Of a stretch of 64,000 nt of DNA, positions 11,889 through 23,611 are shown one piece after another. Under the pieces are notes generated by a model. It made no database searches. It was not told where the DNA came from and saw nothing but the letters and a program-made list of their open reading frames with translations. The DNA is from Buxus sempervirens (taxonomy: Eukaryota > Streptophyta > Magnoliopsida > Buxales > Buxaceae), in contig OX387185.1 of NCBI GenBank assembly GCA_947561395.2, forward strand, positions 24,123,866 through 24,187,865, read 5' to 3'. The translations under genes and the position numbers were made by a program. Each line of letters begins with the position of its first letter. Position 1 is the stretch's first letter.

Positions 11889-12689
11889 AGAGGCCACCCC
11901 CCTCATTTCAACAAGCCATCCTTCTCTGGCCTACCCCCTCTCCCTCCTGGTGCTTCCCACGGCCAAGTCCTGCCCAGTTGCTACCACCCTACCCTTAGCC
12001 CAAACTTATTTTATTCCCAAAATACCCCTCACCTTGCACAAACCATGTCCTAAATCTCTCTTTCCTCTTGTAAATATAAGCAACTTGTCAAACCTCTGCC
12101 AAAAACTCACCTGAAAGTTGGCTAGGACGCGGAAGCGCTGCCAAATCATCTGGAGAAATACAACAAATCAAGAACGTTTGTACGGTAAAAAGCTCTTTTA
12201 GTATTTCGTGTTATGTCAATACAAATCATTCTTTCGTTTCTTGGTTTCTTTATATTCTACTAATCTGTTCATTGAAGCTGTGCATGGTTGAGGAATGTCT
12301 CATGCATCTCTATGAGGAAAAGAAGGAGAATAAGGCCATAAAAAGGGGAAGAGATATGTCCACAAAAATGATTAAACTTCTTAAAAATGATATGTAGTTT
12401 TGAAAGGAGTTTACCCTCTCTAAACAACCAGATGTATCCCTACCCAATTCTCTCACTTATTCCCTGCTAAGTACCACAAGATGTGCTGGAAAATGATGGA
12501 AGCAAGAGAAGAGGAATGAAGACTTTGAACCTATATTCAAGCACATTGAAAGAAGGATGTTTGGAGCAAATGGAGCTAATGTACTATTCTAGAAGACACC
12601 AAAATCGCTACTGAAGTTGCAGGCAGTCAAAAGAAAGCCACGGAACTGATCCAGATTGAAATCGGCAGCAAACATGCAAACCAAATCCT

Positions 12690-12792
12690 GTCCGTAAACT
12701 CAGGTCGGTCCAGCCTGGACCGTGTTTGATTCACGGACAGGAGAAACCGTAGTAAATTCACGGTCAGGTTGGACCGTAGAGGAAAAACGGGC
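12690..12792. repeat. Second 21-bp palindrome array in the 5' LTR of B
   Basis: Four 21-bp units start at 12690, 12718, 12745 and 12772 (28, 27 and 27 bp apart) with arms like GACCGTG and CACGGAC. The first unit contains AACTCAGGTCGG, close to the AACTCAGGCCGG core of the 39-bp arrays. It lies about 800 bp downstream of the TATA box. Confidence 0.75.
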
Positions 12793-13529
12793 AAATGCAA
12801 AAATGATGTAAAAGTGTAATTTCTTGGTTCGGTTGGACCTGACCCGGCCTAAGCCGGCTTGAACCATTCCCTTAAACCACTTGGGCTACATTAAGCCCAT
12901 TTTTGGACTTTGGGCCTTGATAGGCCCATTAAGATCCCTTTGGCCCACTAGTGGGGCCCACTTTTGACTGGCCCATACCAGGCCTGTTTTCAATAAACAG
13001 GCCCAAGGCCACTTGACTCTTGGCGAATGGGCCAAATCCAAGCCCACTAAGCCCATGGAATTTGTAAATAAATAAGATAACCAAATGGGTTATCCAATAA
13101 CCCAACTGGGCCCAAAGCCCAACCATGGCAGCCCACGGGTCTTCCAACGGGACCCGGGTCCGACCCACTCCACTTAAATCAATAAAAAGATAAAATCAAA
13201 TAAAAGGGACCCACACCTCCAAAGGGCCCCGCCAGACCCAATAAGCAGCATGCTGGTCTAGGAAGGGTGAACTTGACTCAAAAAACCAGGGAGACCCGAG
13301 GGACCCGTCAAACCGACGGGGCGGACCGGGGTGTCTTTAGGACTTCCCCGGATCGTAACCGAGGACTTAGCTAGAACTCTGAAAAGCCGCAGACCAGACT
13401 TAGACCCGATTAGGGCAAAACCGTGTCTACCTGCACTCTCAGGCAGTGGAGACTCTGAATGTCCCGAGGCACGCACCAAAGGTGCGCTCGGTGTGCGATC
13501 TAGGATCCAGGTTTTAGGTGCGCACAGCT

Positions 13530-13547
13530 TGGCGACTCTGCTGGGGA
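13530..13547 (+). promoter_or_regulatory. Primer binding site of element B
   Basis: TGGCGACTCTGCTGGGGA begins three bases after the LTR end and starts with TGG, the complement of a tRNA CCA end. From memory, Ogre/Tat elements use tRNA-Arg; the tRNA identity should be confirmed by comparison with tRNA 3' ends. Confidence 0.8.
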
Positions 13548-14434
13548 TACCCTCGACCCAGTCGGACCCTGGTTATCAAATGAGTCAACTAGGTGGATAT
13601 AAGCAGATTTAGGAAGTACTTCTTGTCCAACCTTAGTGGTTTATGGAACTTATGTAATTACATGATATTGGGGGATCCTGTCACAAGGACGAGATAATTG
13701 CCTAAGGAAAGTGGAATTTAAGCGGTCCCCTGTGACCCTCCACTTACCTGGGGATCCACCCAGACATGGTATTGCATACTGTTCTGTATTCTCACTATAA
13801 AAGTGACATTAAGGAACCCTTAATCAGCCCATTATCCGAGAATCACCCGAATAGACACAACACTTGACCCCATTGCACATACAAGCACTTCACTACACCG
13901 TGAATGAATGTTTTTAACTGCATGGGGTGACATGCACGAGGGAGTCTGCATGGATGATCCAAACTGAATGCTGCCTACAACATGTGAATGCTCTTCTTAA
14001 CCAAAACCTAGATCTCTCTAGCAGCCACCCTTCTTCAATCGAGAAACTTACTTTTGGGATGGTATTAGCCCTACGCTCCCGTGGCTTGCCGGGGAAAGCA
14101 GGGTAAACCCATCTCCCCAGGTTTCTAGATTCTTCAAGCGCCATTGGTTTCTTGCCATGGTACGCGAAGGATCTAGTACTTGGCTCAGACCCTTGAAGGC
14201 AGGTGCCTTGGGCTGGGTATCCTTCCCCACCTATTACTTCTGATAAACCCTGATGTGAGCATGAACATGAATGAACAAATAAGGGTAAAATTAATCTGGG
14301 GCATTAACCCCCACCTGTGTTGGTCTTAACCCTAATTTAAGGAAATTAACCCGATTTAATCCGTGCATTCAAGTCGGTCTTAGTTCAGTCGAAAGCCGGC
14401 CAGATCAGACAGAAATGGGTCAGAACAGGGGCAG
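13548..14434 (+). other. Leader of element B, left of the composite insert
   Basis: Non-coding leader after the PBS, about 890 bp. No long ORF is convincing. It ends with a 52-bp segment (14383-14434) that is repeated exactly at 23183-23234 on the far side of the chromovirus insert. Confidence 0.6.
14383..14434. repeat. 52-bp direct repeat flanking the composite insert, left copy
   Basis: The segment starting GTTCAGTCGAAAGCCGGC and ending ACAGGGGCAG is identical at 14383-14434 and 23183-23234. It bounds the insert 14435-23182 exactly. It is ten times longer than an integrase target duplication. The insert then begins with TGGGTCAGAACAG, a 13-mer that also occurs within the repeat. Confidence 0.9.
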
Positions 14435-14479
14435 TGGGTCAGAACAGCTGAGTCGGATGACTCAGCTTCTATAGGCTTG

Positions 14480-17337
14480 CGAAACCAGAACAGGAGGAAC
14501 TTAAGAAACAGTTAGATGAGCTCCAGGAAAAAGGTTTCATCAGACCGAGTATGTCTCCGTGGGGCGCTCCAGTTCTATTTGTCCAGAAGAAGGATGGTAG
14601 CATGAGGATGTGTATCGATTATAGGCAACTGAATCAAGTAACAGTGAAGAACAAGTATCCGTTGCCTAGGATTGATGACCTGTTTGATCAGTTAGGAGGA
14701 GCATCTTGGTTCTCAAAGATAGACTTGAGGTCAGGATATCATCAGGTGAGAGTAGCAGAGGAGGACATAGAGAAGACAGCTTTTCGTACACGCTATGGGC
14801 ATTATGAGTTCTTGGTTATGCCTTTTGGGTTGACCAATGCCCCAGCTGTTTTCATGGACCTCATGAACAGAATTTTTCATGCATACTTGGACAGTTTCGT
14901 AGTGGTGTTCATTGATGACATCCTAGTATATTCTAAGACCCGAGAAGCACATGTAGGGCATTTGAAGGCAGTATTGCACACTTTGAGAGACCACGGGTTG
15001 TATGGGAAATTTAGCAAATGCCAGTTTTGGCTAAGGCAAATTTCTTTCTTAGGTCATGTTATCTCAGGAGAGGGTATATCTGTGGACCCTGAGAAGGTTA
15101 AGGCAGTGGCAGAATGGCCTAGGCTTACTACAGTGACAGAGGTCAGGAGTTTCCTTGGTATGGCAGGTTACTATAGGAGATTCATTGCAGGATTTTCGCG
15201 TATAGCTGCACCGTTATCTAATCTAACCAAGAAAGCAGTGAAGTTTCAATGGGATGAAAAATGTGAGCAGAGTTTTCAGGAATTGAAGCAGAGATTGACT
15301 ACTGCACCAGTGTTGATTGTGCCATCCATGGATGAGGCATTTGCAGTATATTGTGATGCTTCTAGGATAGGCTTGGGATGTGTATTGATGCAGCAGGGCA
15401 GAGTTATAGCGTATGCTTCGAGATTGTTGAGGCCACATGAGAAGAACTACCCTACCCACGATTTGGAGCTTGCAGCCATAGTCTTTGCATTGAAGCTATG
15501 GAGGCATTACCTTTATGGAGTAGAGTTTGAGATCTTTTCTGATCATAAGAGCTTGAGATATCTGTTTTCACAGAAAGACCTGAATATGAGGCAGCGAAGG
15601 TGGATGGATCTGCTAAAGGATTTCAAGTTTACTTTGCAATACCACCCTGGTAAGGCAAATGTAGTGGCGGATGCTTTGAGTAGAAAAAGTTCAGTTGAAG
15701 GTCAAATAGCTACTTTAGCAGCTTTCATGATGAGCCAGTGTAGATTGATTGATTCAGTCAGAGATTGGCAGGGAGAGTTTAGCATGCCACAGGATGGAGT
15801 AATTCGAGTTGCTCGTGTTCAGATTGAACCAGATTTGGTTCAGTTGATTCGGGAGAAACAACTGATTGACCCACAGCTGATCCAGACTAGGGAGATGATG
15901 AGTAGAGGATCTGAGGCAGCTGTAGACTTTTCAGATAGAGATGGGCTATTGAGATATAGAAGTCGTATTTGTGTTCCAGCTGATGAGGAGATTAAGGAGA
16001 AGATATTATCAGAGGGTCATAGATCGAAGTATGCAGTTCACCCAGGAAGTACGAAAATGTACAAGAATTTGAAAGAAATCTATTGGTGGTCAGGAATGAA
16101 GAGAGAGATTGCAGAGTATGTGGCAAAGTGTTTGATATGCCAGCAAGTAAAAGCTGAACATCGGAAACCACCTGGTTTACTTCAGTCACTTCCTATCCCA
16201 GAGTGGAAGTGGGAGCATGTAACTATGGATTTTGTATCTGGATTACCACTGACAGCAAGGAAGGAAGATGCTATTTGGGTTGTCGTGGATAGACTGACTA
16301 AGTCTGCGCATTTCTTGCCTATGAGCACTACACAGCCATTGAAGTCTTTAGCTGAGTTATATGTCAGGGAGATAGTGAGACTTCATGGAGTGCCGGTTTC
16401 TATAGTGTCTGATAGATATGCACGATTCACAGCACGCTTTTGGCTTGCATTTCAGGCAGCTTTGGGGACTAAGCTTAATTTCAGCACTAGTTATCATCCT
16501 CAGACAGATGGACAGTCCGAGCGTACCATTCAGACTTTGGAAGACATGTTGAGATGCTGTGTTATGGATTGGGGAGGCAGTTGGAATCAGCACCTACCAT
16601 TGGTGGAGTTTGCCTATAATAACAGCTATCAAGCGAGTATTCAGATGGCACCATTCGAGGCACTTTATGGAAGACCGTGTAGATCCCCAGTGTGCTGGGT
16701 GGAAGTTGGTGAAAGACAACTCATTGGGCCCCAGATTGTACAAGATAGCATTGAGAAGGTGAATCAGATTAGGCGAAACATGCTTACAGCCCAGAGTCGT
16801 CAAAAGAGTTATGCAGATACCAGAAGAAGAGACTTGCATTTTGAAGTTGGAGATTGGGTATTTCTGAAGATATCACCATCTCGTGGAATCAAGAGGTTTG
16901 GAAAGAAAGGCAAATTGGCTCCAAGATATATAGGTCCGTTTGAGATTAAGGGTACAGTGGGACCATTAGCATACAGATTGGCTTTACCTACACAATTGGA
17001 AGGAGTTCATGACGTATTCCATATTTCTATGTTGAGGAAGTACGTGCACGACCCTACTCATATCATTCAGCATGAACCGATAGTAGTGCGAGGGGACTTG
17101 ACTTACGAGGAGCATCCAGTTGAGATTTTGGACAGGAAGGAACAGGTTCTTCGTACTAAAGTAATACCACTTGTGAAAGTACTTTGGCAAAACCACACGA
17201 CTGAGGAAGCTACATGGGAATTGGAATCGGAAATGCAGAGAAAGTATCCCAACTTATTTCCAAAACCACAAGGTAAATTTCGAGGACGAAATTTTTCTTT
17301 TAGGAGGGGAGGATGTAAAACCCCGAATTTTACTTAA
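14480..17337 (+). CDS. Chromovirus pol: RT, RNase H, integrase, chromodomain (5'-truncated fossil)
   Basis: A continuous frame encodes the RT ([32 protein letters not shown]), Ty3-type RNase H ([17 protein letters not shown]), integrase with its zinc-binding part, [20 protein letters not shown] and [15 protein letters not shown], and a C-terminal chromodomain-like end ([18 protein letters not shown]). The chromodomain assigns it to the chromoviruses; with the 2.3-kb LTR, Tekay/Del is most likely. Gag, protease and the first part of RT are absent because the element is truncated on the left. The remaining frame looks largely whole. Codon use and family differ from elements A and B. Confidence 0.85.
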
Positions 17338-19660
17338 ATAATAAATTAAATTAGTAAATAATATTACTGAGGGTTATGATCGATGGGAATATTTTATTCT
17401 TGTAGGGGGTGATCAGTTTAGTGAAGATCCAGAATTAGACGCAGATCTAACCGTCCGATCTTGAGATATCGAGGTACGTATTTTAATTGGGCGAGGTGTA
17501 TGGGAGAGTTTGCATGGGAGATGCATGGGATCAGGGAGTATATATATGCATTAAAATAACCTAATCGTATTCTCGCTCGTATTATTCAGCCGCAAACGAC
17601 GAGAGTTGAAACGACCGAGAAGAGAAGAAAGAGAAGGAAGGGGGAAGACCAAGGGAACTTGCTCAGAGCCTTGCCTTGCAACTGAGGAGAGGTTTGGGGG
17701 TTTGCTGTTCAGAAGAGAAGAGGAGAAACGCGTATACGAGGTAGGTGACACCGTTTTGGTTTTGAAATTGGATTTTTCCTTGGTTAATCGCAAATGCATG
17801 TTTCTATGATATGTAATGTTGTATTTAGTTAGCTAAGCATGTTAGAAATACACTAGAATGAGTTTAGACGAGAAAAATCGTGATTTAGAACTATTTCGGC
17901 TCGATTTCGCACGACCGCCGACCTCGACTGTGCTCGGCGCTCGTCGGCGATCCTCGGCGCTGGTTGAATAAAATTAGGGCGCCGTAGACCGCGAGAAGAC
18001 GGACCGCGGGCGCTCGAAAATACACGACCGCTGACCTGGGACCGCCAGGGCGATCCTGAGCGATCCTAGGCGCTCTCAACAGAATTTCCAATTTTTCATA
18101 ATTTCGAACTTAATTCAATTCTAAACTATTTTTAGACAATTTTAATGATTAATTAAGGTGCTTTAAGACCAAAATAAACTACCTAAACCCCTGTTTTACA
18201 GAAAAACAAATTAGGGAGATATTTAGGACAATAGTTGCCAAGTTTTGAAGGTAAATGAGAAACGTGATTTTGGAAAAGCCTAACTACCATTTGACTATCT
18301 AAATACCCTAAATGACATTATAAATCAGAATACTTTCTGAAGAGAATACTGAATTCAGATGAATAAATATTGAAGTAAATGTACAGATATAACCATTATA
18401 TGCCGCTAGGCACCAACCCTTATAGAATATGACACTTTTGGGAAGTTTTGGAGTCTAGTGGGCATAGCTGGTTGTGGATCCATAGTCGTAGCTAGATAGC
18501 TGAGGGATATGTCATTTGAGTTGAGTTACTCCTATATGCGACGCGCTTCCTTTGCAAGTTAGTTTGTCTGGGAAGGTCCTATGTCTGGAGGGACACCCCG
18601 GTGAGCCGCTGGTGATTCCCTGTACATGTGGATAAGCAACCACCTCCATGTATTGATTCTGGTGCTGCATGCTGGTGGTACATGCCAACTTTGATGGGTA
18701 CGTGTGCAATAAGTTGGTGACTACGGCTCTTGTCTAAGCTGCGCTGCATGGGGCTTGAGTATCATTAGTAGCATCGCTCCTAAGACGCACGGTGGTATAG
18801 CAATTGGTTGAGAATCATCTCAAAAGGTTTATCTAACTTTGTGAGTCCTACAATGACCCTGAAATCATAAAACTTGTTATTATTGTGGTACATGCGGGAG
18901 GCATGTGTTTGGGATATTGGTTGGATGTGACTGTTTAGTACATCCTGGCAATGTATGAATTATGTTACTGATTTGACTATGGTATTTTCATATTAAACTT
19001 GCTGGAATTCATCTCTAGAACTGTTTAGTATATTGTTTTGTATTTACGAATGATACGAATGATTATACGAGCCTGATTAATCGATGTGACTTATTCGTGC
19101 ATGAACTGCTATTTTCCGTATATTAACTGTTTAATCATGCATGTGTTACCTACTGGGATATTCGTATCTCACCCTACTGTTATTCCATTTTTTTCAGCTG
19201 ATACGCGAGAGGGGGATCTCTTAGACTTCCAGGGAGAGATAGCTGAGTATTCTCCAGAGGATTACTATTATCCCGATCTTATCTGAGGTGGATTGATGTT
19301 ACAGACTTAGCATTTTAATTGGTTTATTATCATTAATTGGATTTGATGTATGAGAGAGACAAGAGAGAGTTAGTAACCAGTTCATACTACCAGACTTTGA
19401 TACTATTGATTGATGGTCAAGCTTCATGCTTGTTTGATGATTTTAATCTACACTTCCGCACATACTTGTTTCCGCAACTCTGATGGGTTAATATATGGAT
19501 TGGATTTACTTTCTTTGGTCTGGTATGTTATTGATGTTGTGATTGACATGGGCCAGTAACACCTCGGATTTGGTTGTTGAACTAAATTCGGGTTGTTACA
19601 GTAGCGAACCGGGTTCGGGTCAGGTGCCGGTTTGGACTGACCCGGGTTCGGGGCGTTACA
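17314..19660 (+). repeat. Chromovirus 3' LTR (plus strand)
   Basis: Starts TGTAAAACCCCGAATTTTAC right after the polypurine tract AGGAGGGGAGGA and ends GGGGCGTTACA. A second possible end, GGTTGTTACA, lies at 19600. It contains a TACTGGGATATTCGTATCTCA block and a GAGAGGGGGATCTC block that recur in the other chromoviral LTRs of the window. It also contains a GC-rich CTCGGCGCT-type stretch (17900-18070). Confidence 0.8.
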
Positions 19661-19664
19661 GAGA

Positions 19665-22600
19665 TGGTAACGCCCCGAATCCGGGTCATTTTTTTTTCTC
19701 ATTTTGACTCGGATCAAGGCATTAACTTGTGGTACATTACAATCAGTTCAAATATAAGGAAATAAAGAACTAAGATTTATCAGAGTACTAGGAAGCTTAA
19801 ATCATTTATTAGAAGCTGAGTCATCCGATTACATTAACTAATCAAATGAAAGGCAACTACAAATTTAACTAACTCTTAATATCCTACAAAATCATCTATT
19901 ACGATTCCACTAAAATAAATACAGCTATATGAAATCACCCTACTCTTTTCATATGGAATTTCTAGACTTCAACCCACTATCTGTCTAACCCGTGGCGTCC
20001 TCTCCAAGATAACCTGAAAAGTAGAATATGAAGTAGGGGTGAGATACAACTATCTCAGTAGGTAACACATGCATGAGGAAACAGTTTATACATATAGAAA
20101 ATAACAGTGGTTTCATGCTCGGTAAAATAGACGACTAATTACGGTCAATAAGATAAACGAATAATCTCAATATAAAACAAACATTTACTCAGTGCCCGAA
20201 ATAAAATAAGTTAATCCTGTGCATTTCCGCTCAATTTAAAGGACAATGTATTATATTTCACATTCCCATGGTTTCTGGTTTATTTTCTTTAGTGTCTTCT
20301 TACGAGCAGTTCCACATTTTATTCGTGATTCCATAATATTCCATTTTAACAGTTCTCATTAAATCATAGCAATTCTATTCAGTTATGACATTTCAATATT
20401 TCCTTTTTAAATAGACAATCCATCATCCTGAGAATCAATCATCATATCAGTAATAAAAGCCAACCTTCAGGTAGTAGCCTATCTCTACCATAGAACGCAA
20501 ACACGTAGTATCCACACAAGCTCCGCAGGAGAATGCACATCTCTAAGACTACAGGTACCCCCTGCAGGAGACAGCATAACTCTACCGCAGGATGTGAACA
20601 CCTAGTATCTACCTCTACCGTAGGAGATAGCTTCCTCACCTTCCAGTGGTAACTCACACACCCATCCTCCATGTGGGATGCAATCACGCATAATCACATC
20701 TCCCCCACATGAGGTATCTCTCCTGTAGGATGCAATCCATCGGAAATACATCTGCCCCACAGAAGGTAATGAATCTCTCCCGTAGGAGGTAAGGTCTCCG
20801 CCACCAAGCGGGTATCTCCGCCACCAAGCGGGTTGGGTCTCCGCCATCAAGCGGGTTAGGGTCTCCGCCACCAAGCGGGTATCTCTGCCACCAAGCAGGT
20901 TAGGGTCTCCGCCACCAAGCGGGTTAGGGTCTCCGCCACCAAGCGGGTATCTCTGCCACCAAGCAGGTTAGGGTCTCCGCCACCAAGCGGGTTAGGGTCT
21001 CCGCCACCAAGCGGGTATCTCTGCCACCAAGCAGGTTAGGGTCTCCGCCACCAAGCGGGTTAGGGTCTCCGCCACCAAGCGGGTTAGGGTCTCCGCCACC
21101 AAGCGGGTATCTCTGCCACCAAGCAGGTTAGGGTCTCCGCCACCAAGCGGGTTAGGGTCTCCGCCACCAAGCGGGTATCTCTGCCACCAAGCAGGTTAGG
21201 GTCTCCGCCACCAAGCGGGTTAGGGTCTCCGCCACCAAGCGGGTATCTCTGCCACCAAGCAGGTTAGGGTCTCCGCCACCAAGCGGGTTAGGGTCTCCGC
21301 CACCAAGCGGGTATCTCTGCCACCAAGCAGGTTAGGGTCTCCGCCACCAAGCGGGTTAGGGTCTCCGCCACCAAGCGGGTTAGGGTCTCCGCCCCCAAGC
21401 GGGTTATTTATAAAACTGGCCACCAAGCCATCACAGATAATTCTCAATTCCATTATTATTTATAACATATTAGGTTCATGTTCAAAGTCCAGTTCTAAAT
21501 AGTTCCCCAGTTTATTAATCATAATATTTTGTTTAGTATATAAAAATATCTTTAGCATGATAACCCAATTTAGTGTTAGGTAGATATTTAATTAAGTAAG
21601 AAATTTGATGCATAACACGTACGCTAGAGTGCGGTTCTAATCATGTATTAATTACATTAATACTCAATTGTTTAACAGTATAGGTGAGTGGTTTTTAAGG
21701 TAATAGAATTTAATTAAGATTCGGTTATAATATAAAAATTATTCAAGTTTGGATACAGTGGGAGGAATTCACGTACATAGCATGATTTTAATTTGGTTTG
21801 TGTTTTTCAAGTTATTAAGGTTTAGTCATGGTCAAAAGAGACAAATAGAAGTATTTAGGTTTTAGTTTAAGTCAAATAAAGTAAAAAGGGAGTTATTACA
21901 AATGAGTGTTATTGACTAAATTTTAATAAAAGTTATTAAACAATAGGCTTGTAATGATTGCAACCATAAAATTGTGTTTTACAACGACCGCCTAGGATCG
22001 CTAGGGTAACGAGTTTGGCGGTCTTCAGCGGTAGTGCTTTTCGGAAACGCGTGATTTATTTAAATAAAACGAGCGCTGAGTGACCGTCACTTAGCGATCT
22101 TGGGCGCTCGAAATTTCTTAACTAATGCCGAACATCGCCTAGGAGCGCTACGTGCAGGCGAGCTCGGCGCTCTAACCAAAACGACGAACGGAGTTTCGAA
22201 AACTAATTTTTTTGTATTCAAATTGCTTCTAACATTCATATAAGCATACAATCAATCTATATACATACTTATATAACCATAAATCATGCAATCGAATCGA
22301 ATAAACTGCAGGAAATCAAAACGAACGAGAAAATGGTGCTACCTACCTCCGTCCGCTCACGATCCTTTCTTCTTCCAACCAGAGACTTCCTCTCCTCTTC
22401 GTAGGCAAGAGATGTTCCAGGAACGGTGAGAAACCAGAGATATGCCCTCTTCCTCCTTCTTCTCAGTCTCCCTTTCTCTCTCTCGTTCTTCTTCTCTTCC
22501 GCCGCAGCCTCCAACTTCAACGCACAAGACATCCTACTAATACAACTAAAACTATTCAACCCTATTTTATTCTTCCCTGATCCCACGCATCTCCCTAGGA

Positions 22601-23182
22601 TCAGGTTCCATACTCATCCACCCATTAGACTTAATAAGGACCGTTAATCCATACTTAACTCGATATCTCGCGATCCAACGGTCAGATCTACGTCAAACTC
22701 CAGATCTCCCCTATCAGTGTGATCATCTAAAATTATAATTAATATCCTTCAATAAAATTCTCATCTCCTCGACTTCAGGCTTCAAATCAAACATAATTAC
22801 CAATATGCCATTATTCCAATTACTAAGCTTTAAATATCATTGTTAATAGACAATCTAAACCCCAATTTAAATCTATTAGTATTTCTCAAGTCTAATAACA
22901 AATTGTAATTAATGTATTTAATTATTTTACCGATAATTAATGTGAATTGACCGAAATACCCTTCTCTCAATATTTTCACATCTACCCATTCAATTTCTTC
23001 CGAAATTTCCAAGTTTATTCTCTTTGTCATTATTAGTCCGTTATACATCCCGAATGAATTATAAGTACCGCAAATCATTCCTTTATATTAAATCCCCAAT
23101 TTATTTTGATAAATTCATTGACACTCCAAATATTCGTATTAAATTTTTATTTATTTATTTAGTGAAAATTCGGGGTTTTACA
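19665..23182 (-). repeat. Chromovirus LTR, inverted (minus strand)
   Basis: Read on the minus strand it starts TGTAAAACCCCGAATTTTCAC at 23182, nearly the same as the start of the plus-strand LTR at 17314. It ends near 19665 with the complement of TGGTAACGCCCCGAATCC. The TCTCACCCCTAC...GGAGAGGACGCC blocks are at 19990-20070. It is about 1.2 kb longer than its plus partner, partly through the internal minisatellite. No internal coding part is attached. Confidence 0.75.
20793..21410. repeat. Minisatellite with 22-24 bp monomers in a higher-order unit
   Basis: Monomers of the type GGTCTCCGCCACCAAGCGGG alternate with TCTCTGCCACCAAGCAGG. A higher-order unit of three monomers, about 68 bp, repeats through most of the block. 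The minus-strand ORFs across it (PLGGGDPN repeats) are repeat artefacts. A more degenerate stretch with related hairpins (CTCCCGTAGGAG) leads into it from 20440. Confidence 0.9.
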
Positions 23183-23234
23183 GTTCAGTCGAAAGCCGGC
23201 CAGATCAGACAGAAATGGGTCAGAACAGGGGCAG
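23183..23234. repeat. 52-bp direct repeat flanking the composite insert, right copy
   Basis: Identical to 14383-14434. It resumes the leader of element B, which continues to the sense DUF7745-type ORF. A short run of AGATGAAAGAGC units lies at 23400-23450. Confidence 0.9.
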
Positions 23235-23611
23235 AAAAACCCTAAAGATAGGATTTCAGCCCACCTGCCGAATGGCAAATTTGTACCCTCCTTTTGGGTT
23301 CTCAACAACCCTAAAGGTGATTCTCTTTTCAGATTTATTTTTGTAAATTTCGCCCTCGAAGGCAAGTTGTAAATATTGTTTTCAGTCCGACACTAGGGGC
23401 AGATGAAAGAGCAGATGAAAGAGCAGATGAAAGAACAGATGAAAGAAAAGGCCGGCTAAGACCTGAATGCGTTTTCCAAACATTTAAAGGACATAACCTT
23501 TAAAACCCCATAACTTGAATGCTTGGATTTGATTTTTGATTGCATAAACTGCTTAGGCATTGATTTAATTTTTGCATATCTTGTTGCATGCCTTAGACTA
23601 ATTTAGAGTTT

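Larger units (their letters stand above)
11119..13526 (+). repeat. 5' LTR of element B
   Basis: Long terminal repeat of 2,408 bp, TGTTAGCACC...GTGCGCACA. The first part has two copies of a module of about 150 bp built on CTAACGCAACTGAATTTGC and AAAAGTTGACTTTTTGC. Next come a palindrome array and a TATA box, then a pyrimidine-rich leader, a second palindrome array, and a stretch rich in GGGCCCA. It is directly followed by a PBS. Confidence 0.92.
14435..23182. mobile_element. Composite chromovirus (Tekay/Del-like) insert inside element B
   Basis: Two parts are joined head to head. On the plus side is a 5'-truncated chromovirus with RT, RNase H, integrase, chromodomain and 3' LTR (to 19660). 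On the minus side is a related LTR (19665-23182). The two LTR ends meet in a short palindrome (CCCGGGTTCGGGGCGTTACA, then GAGA, then TGGTAACGCCCCGAATCC). No gag or 5' LTR of the plus part is present. The structure is not a normal integration product. It may have arisen by break repair or by rearrangement; either is an inference. Confidence 0.75.

Noticed and set aside
20793-21410. CRISPR-like look of evenly spaced repeats (also at 242, 32433 and 42514)
   Set aside because: No unique spacers of constant length between identical repeats, and plant nuclear context; these are minisatellites and palindrome arrays.
20602-21453. Minus-strand ORFs with GGGDPN-type protein repeats
   Set aside because: They are frames through the 22-24 bp LTR minisatellite, with no start context or family similarity.
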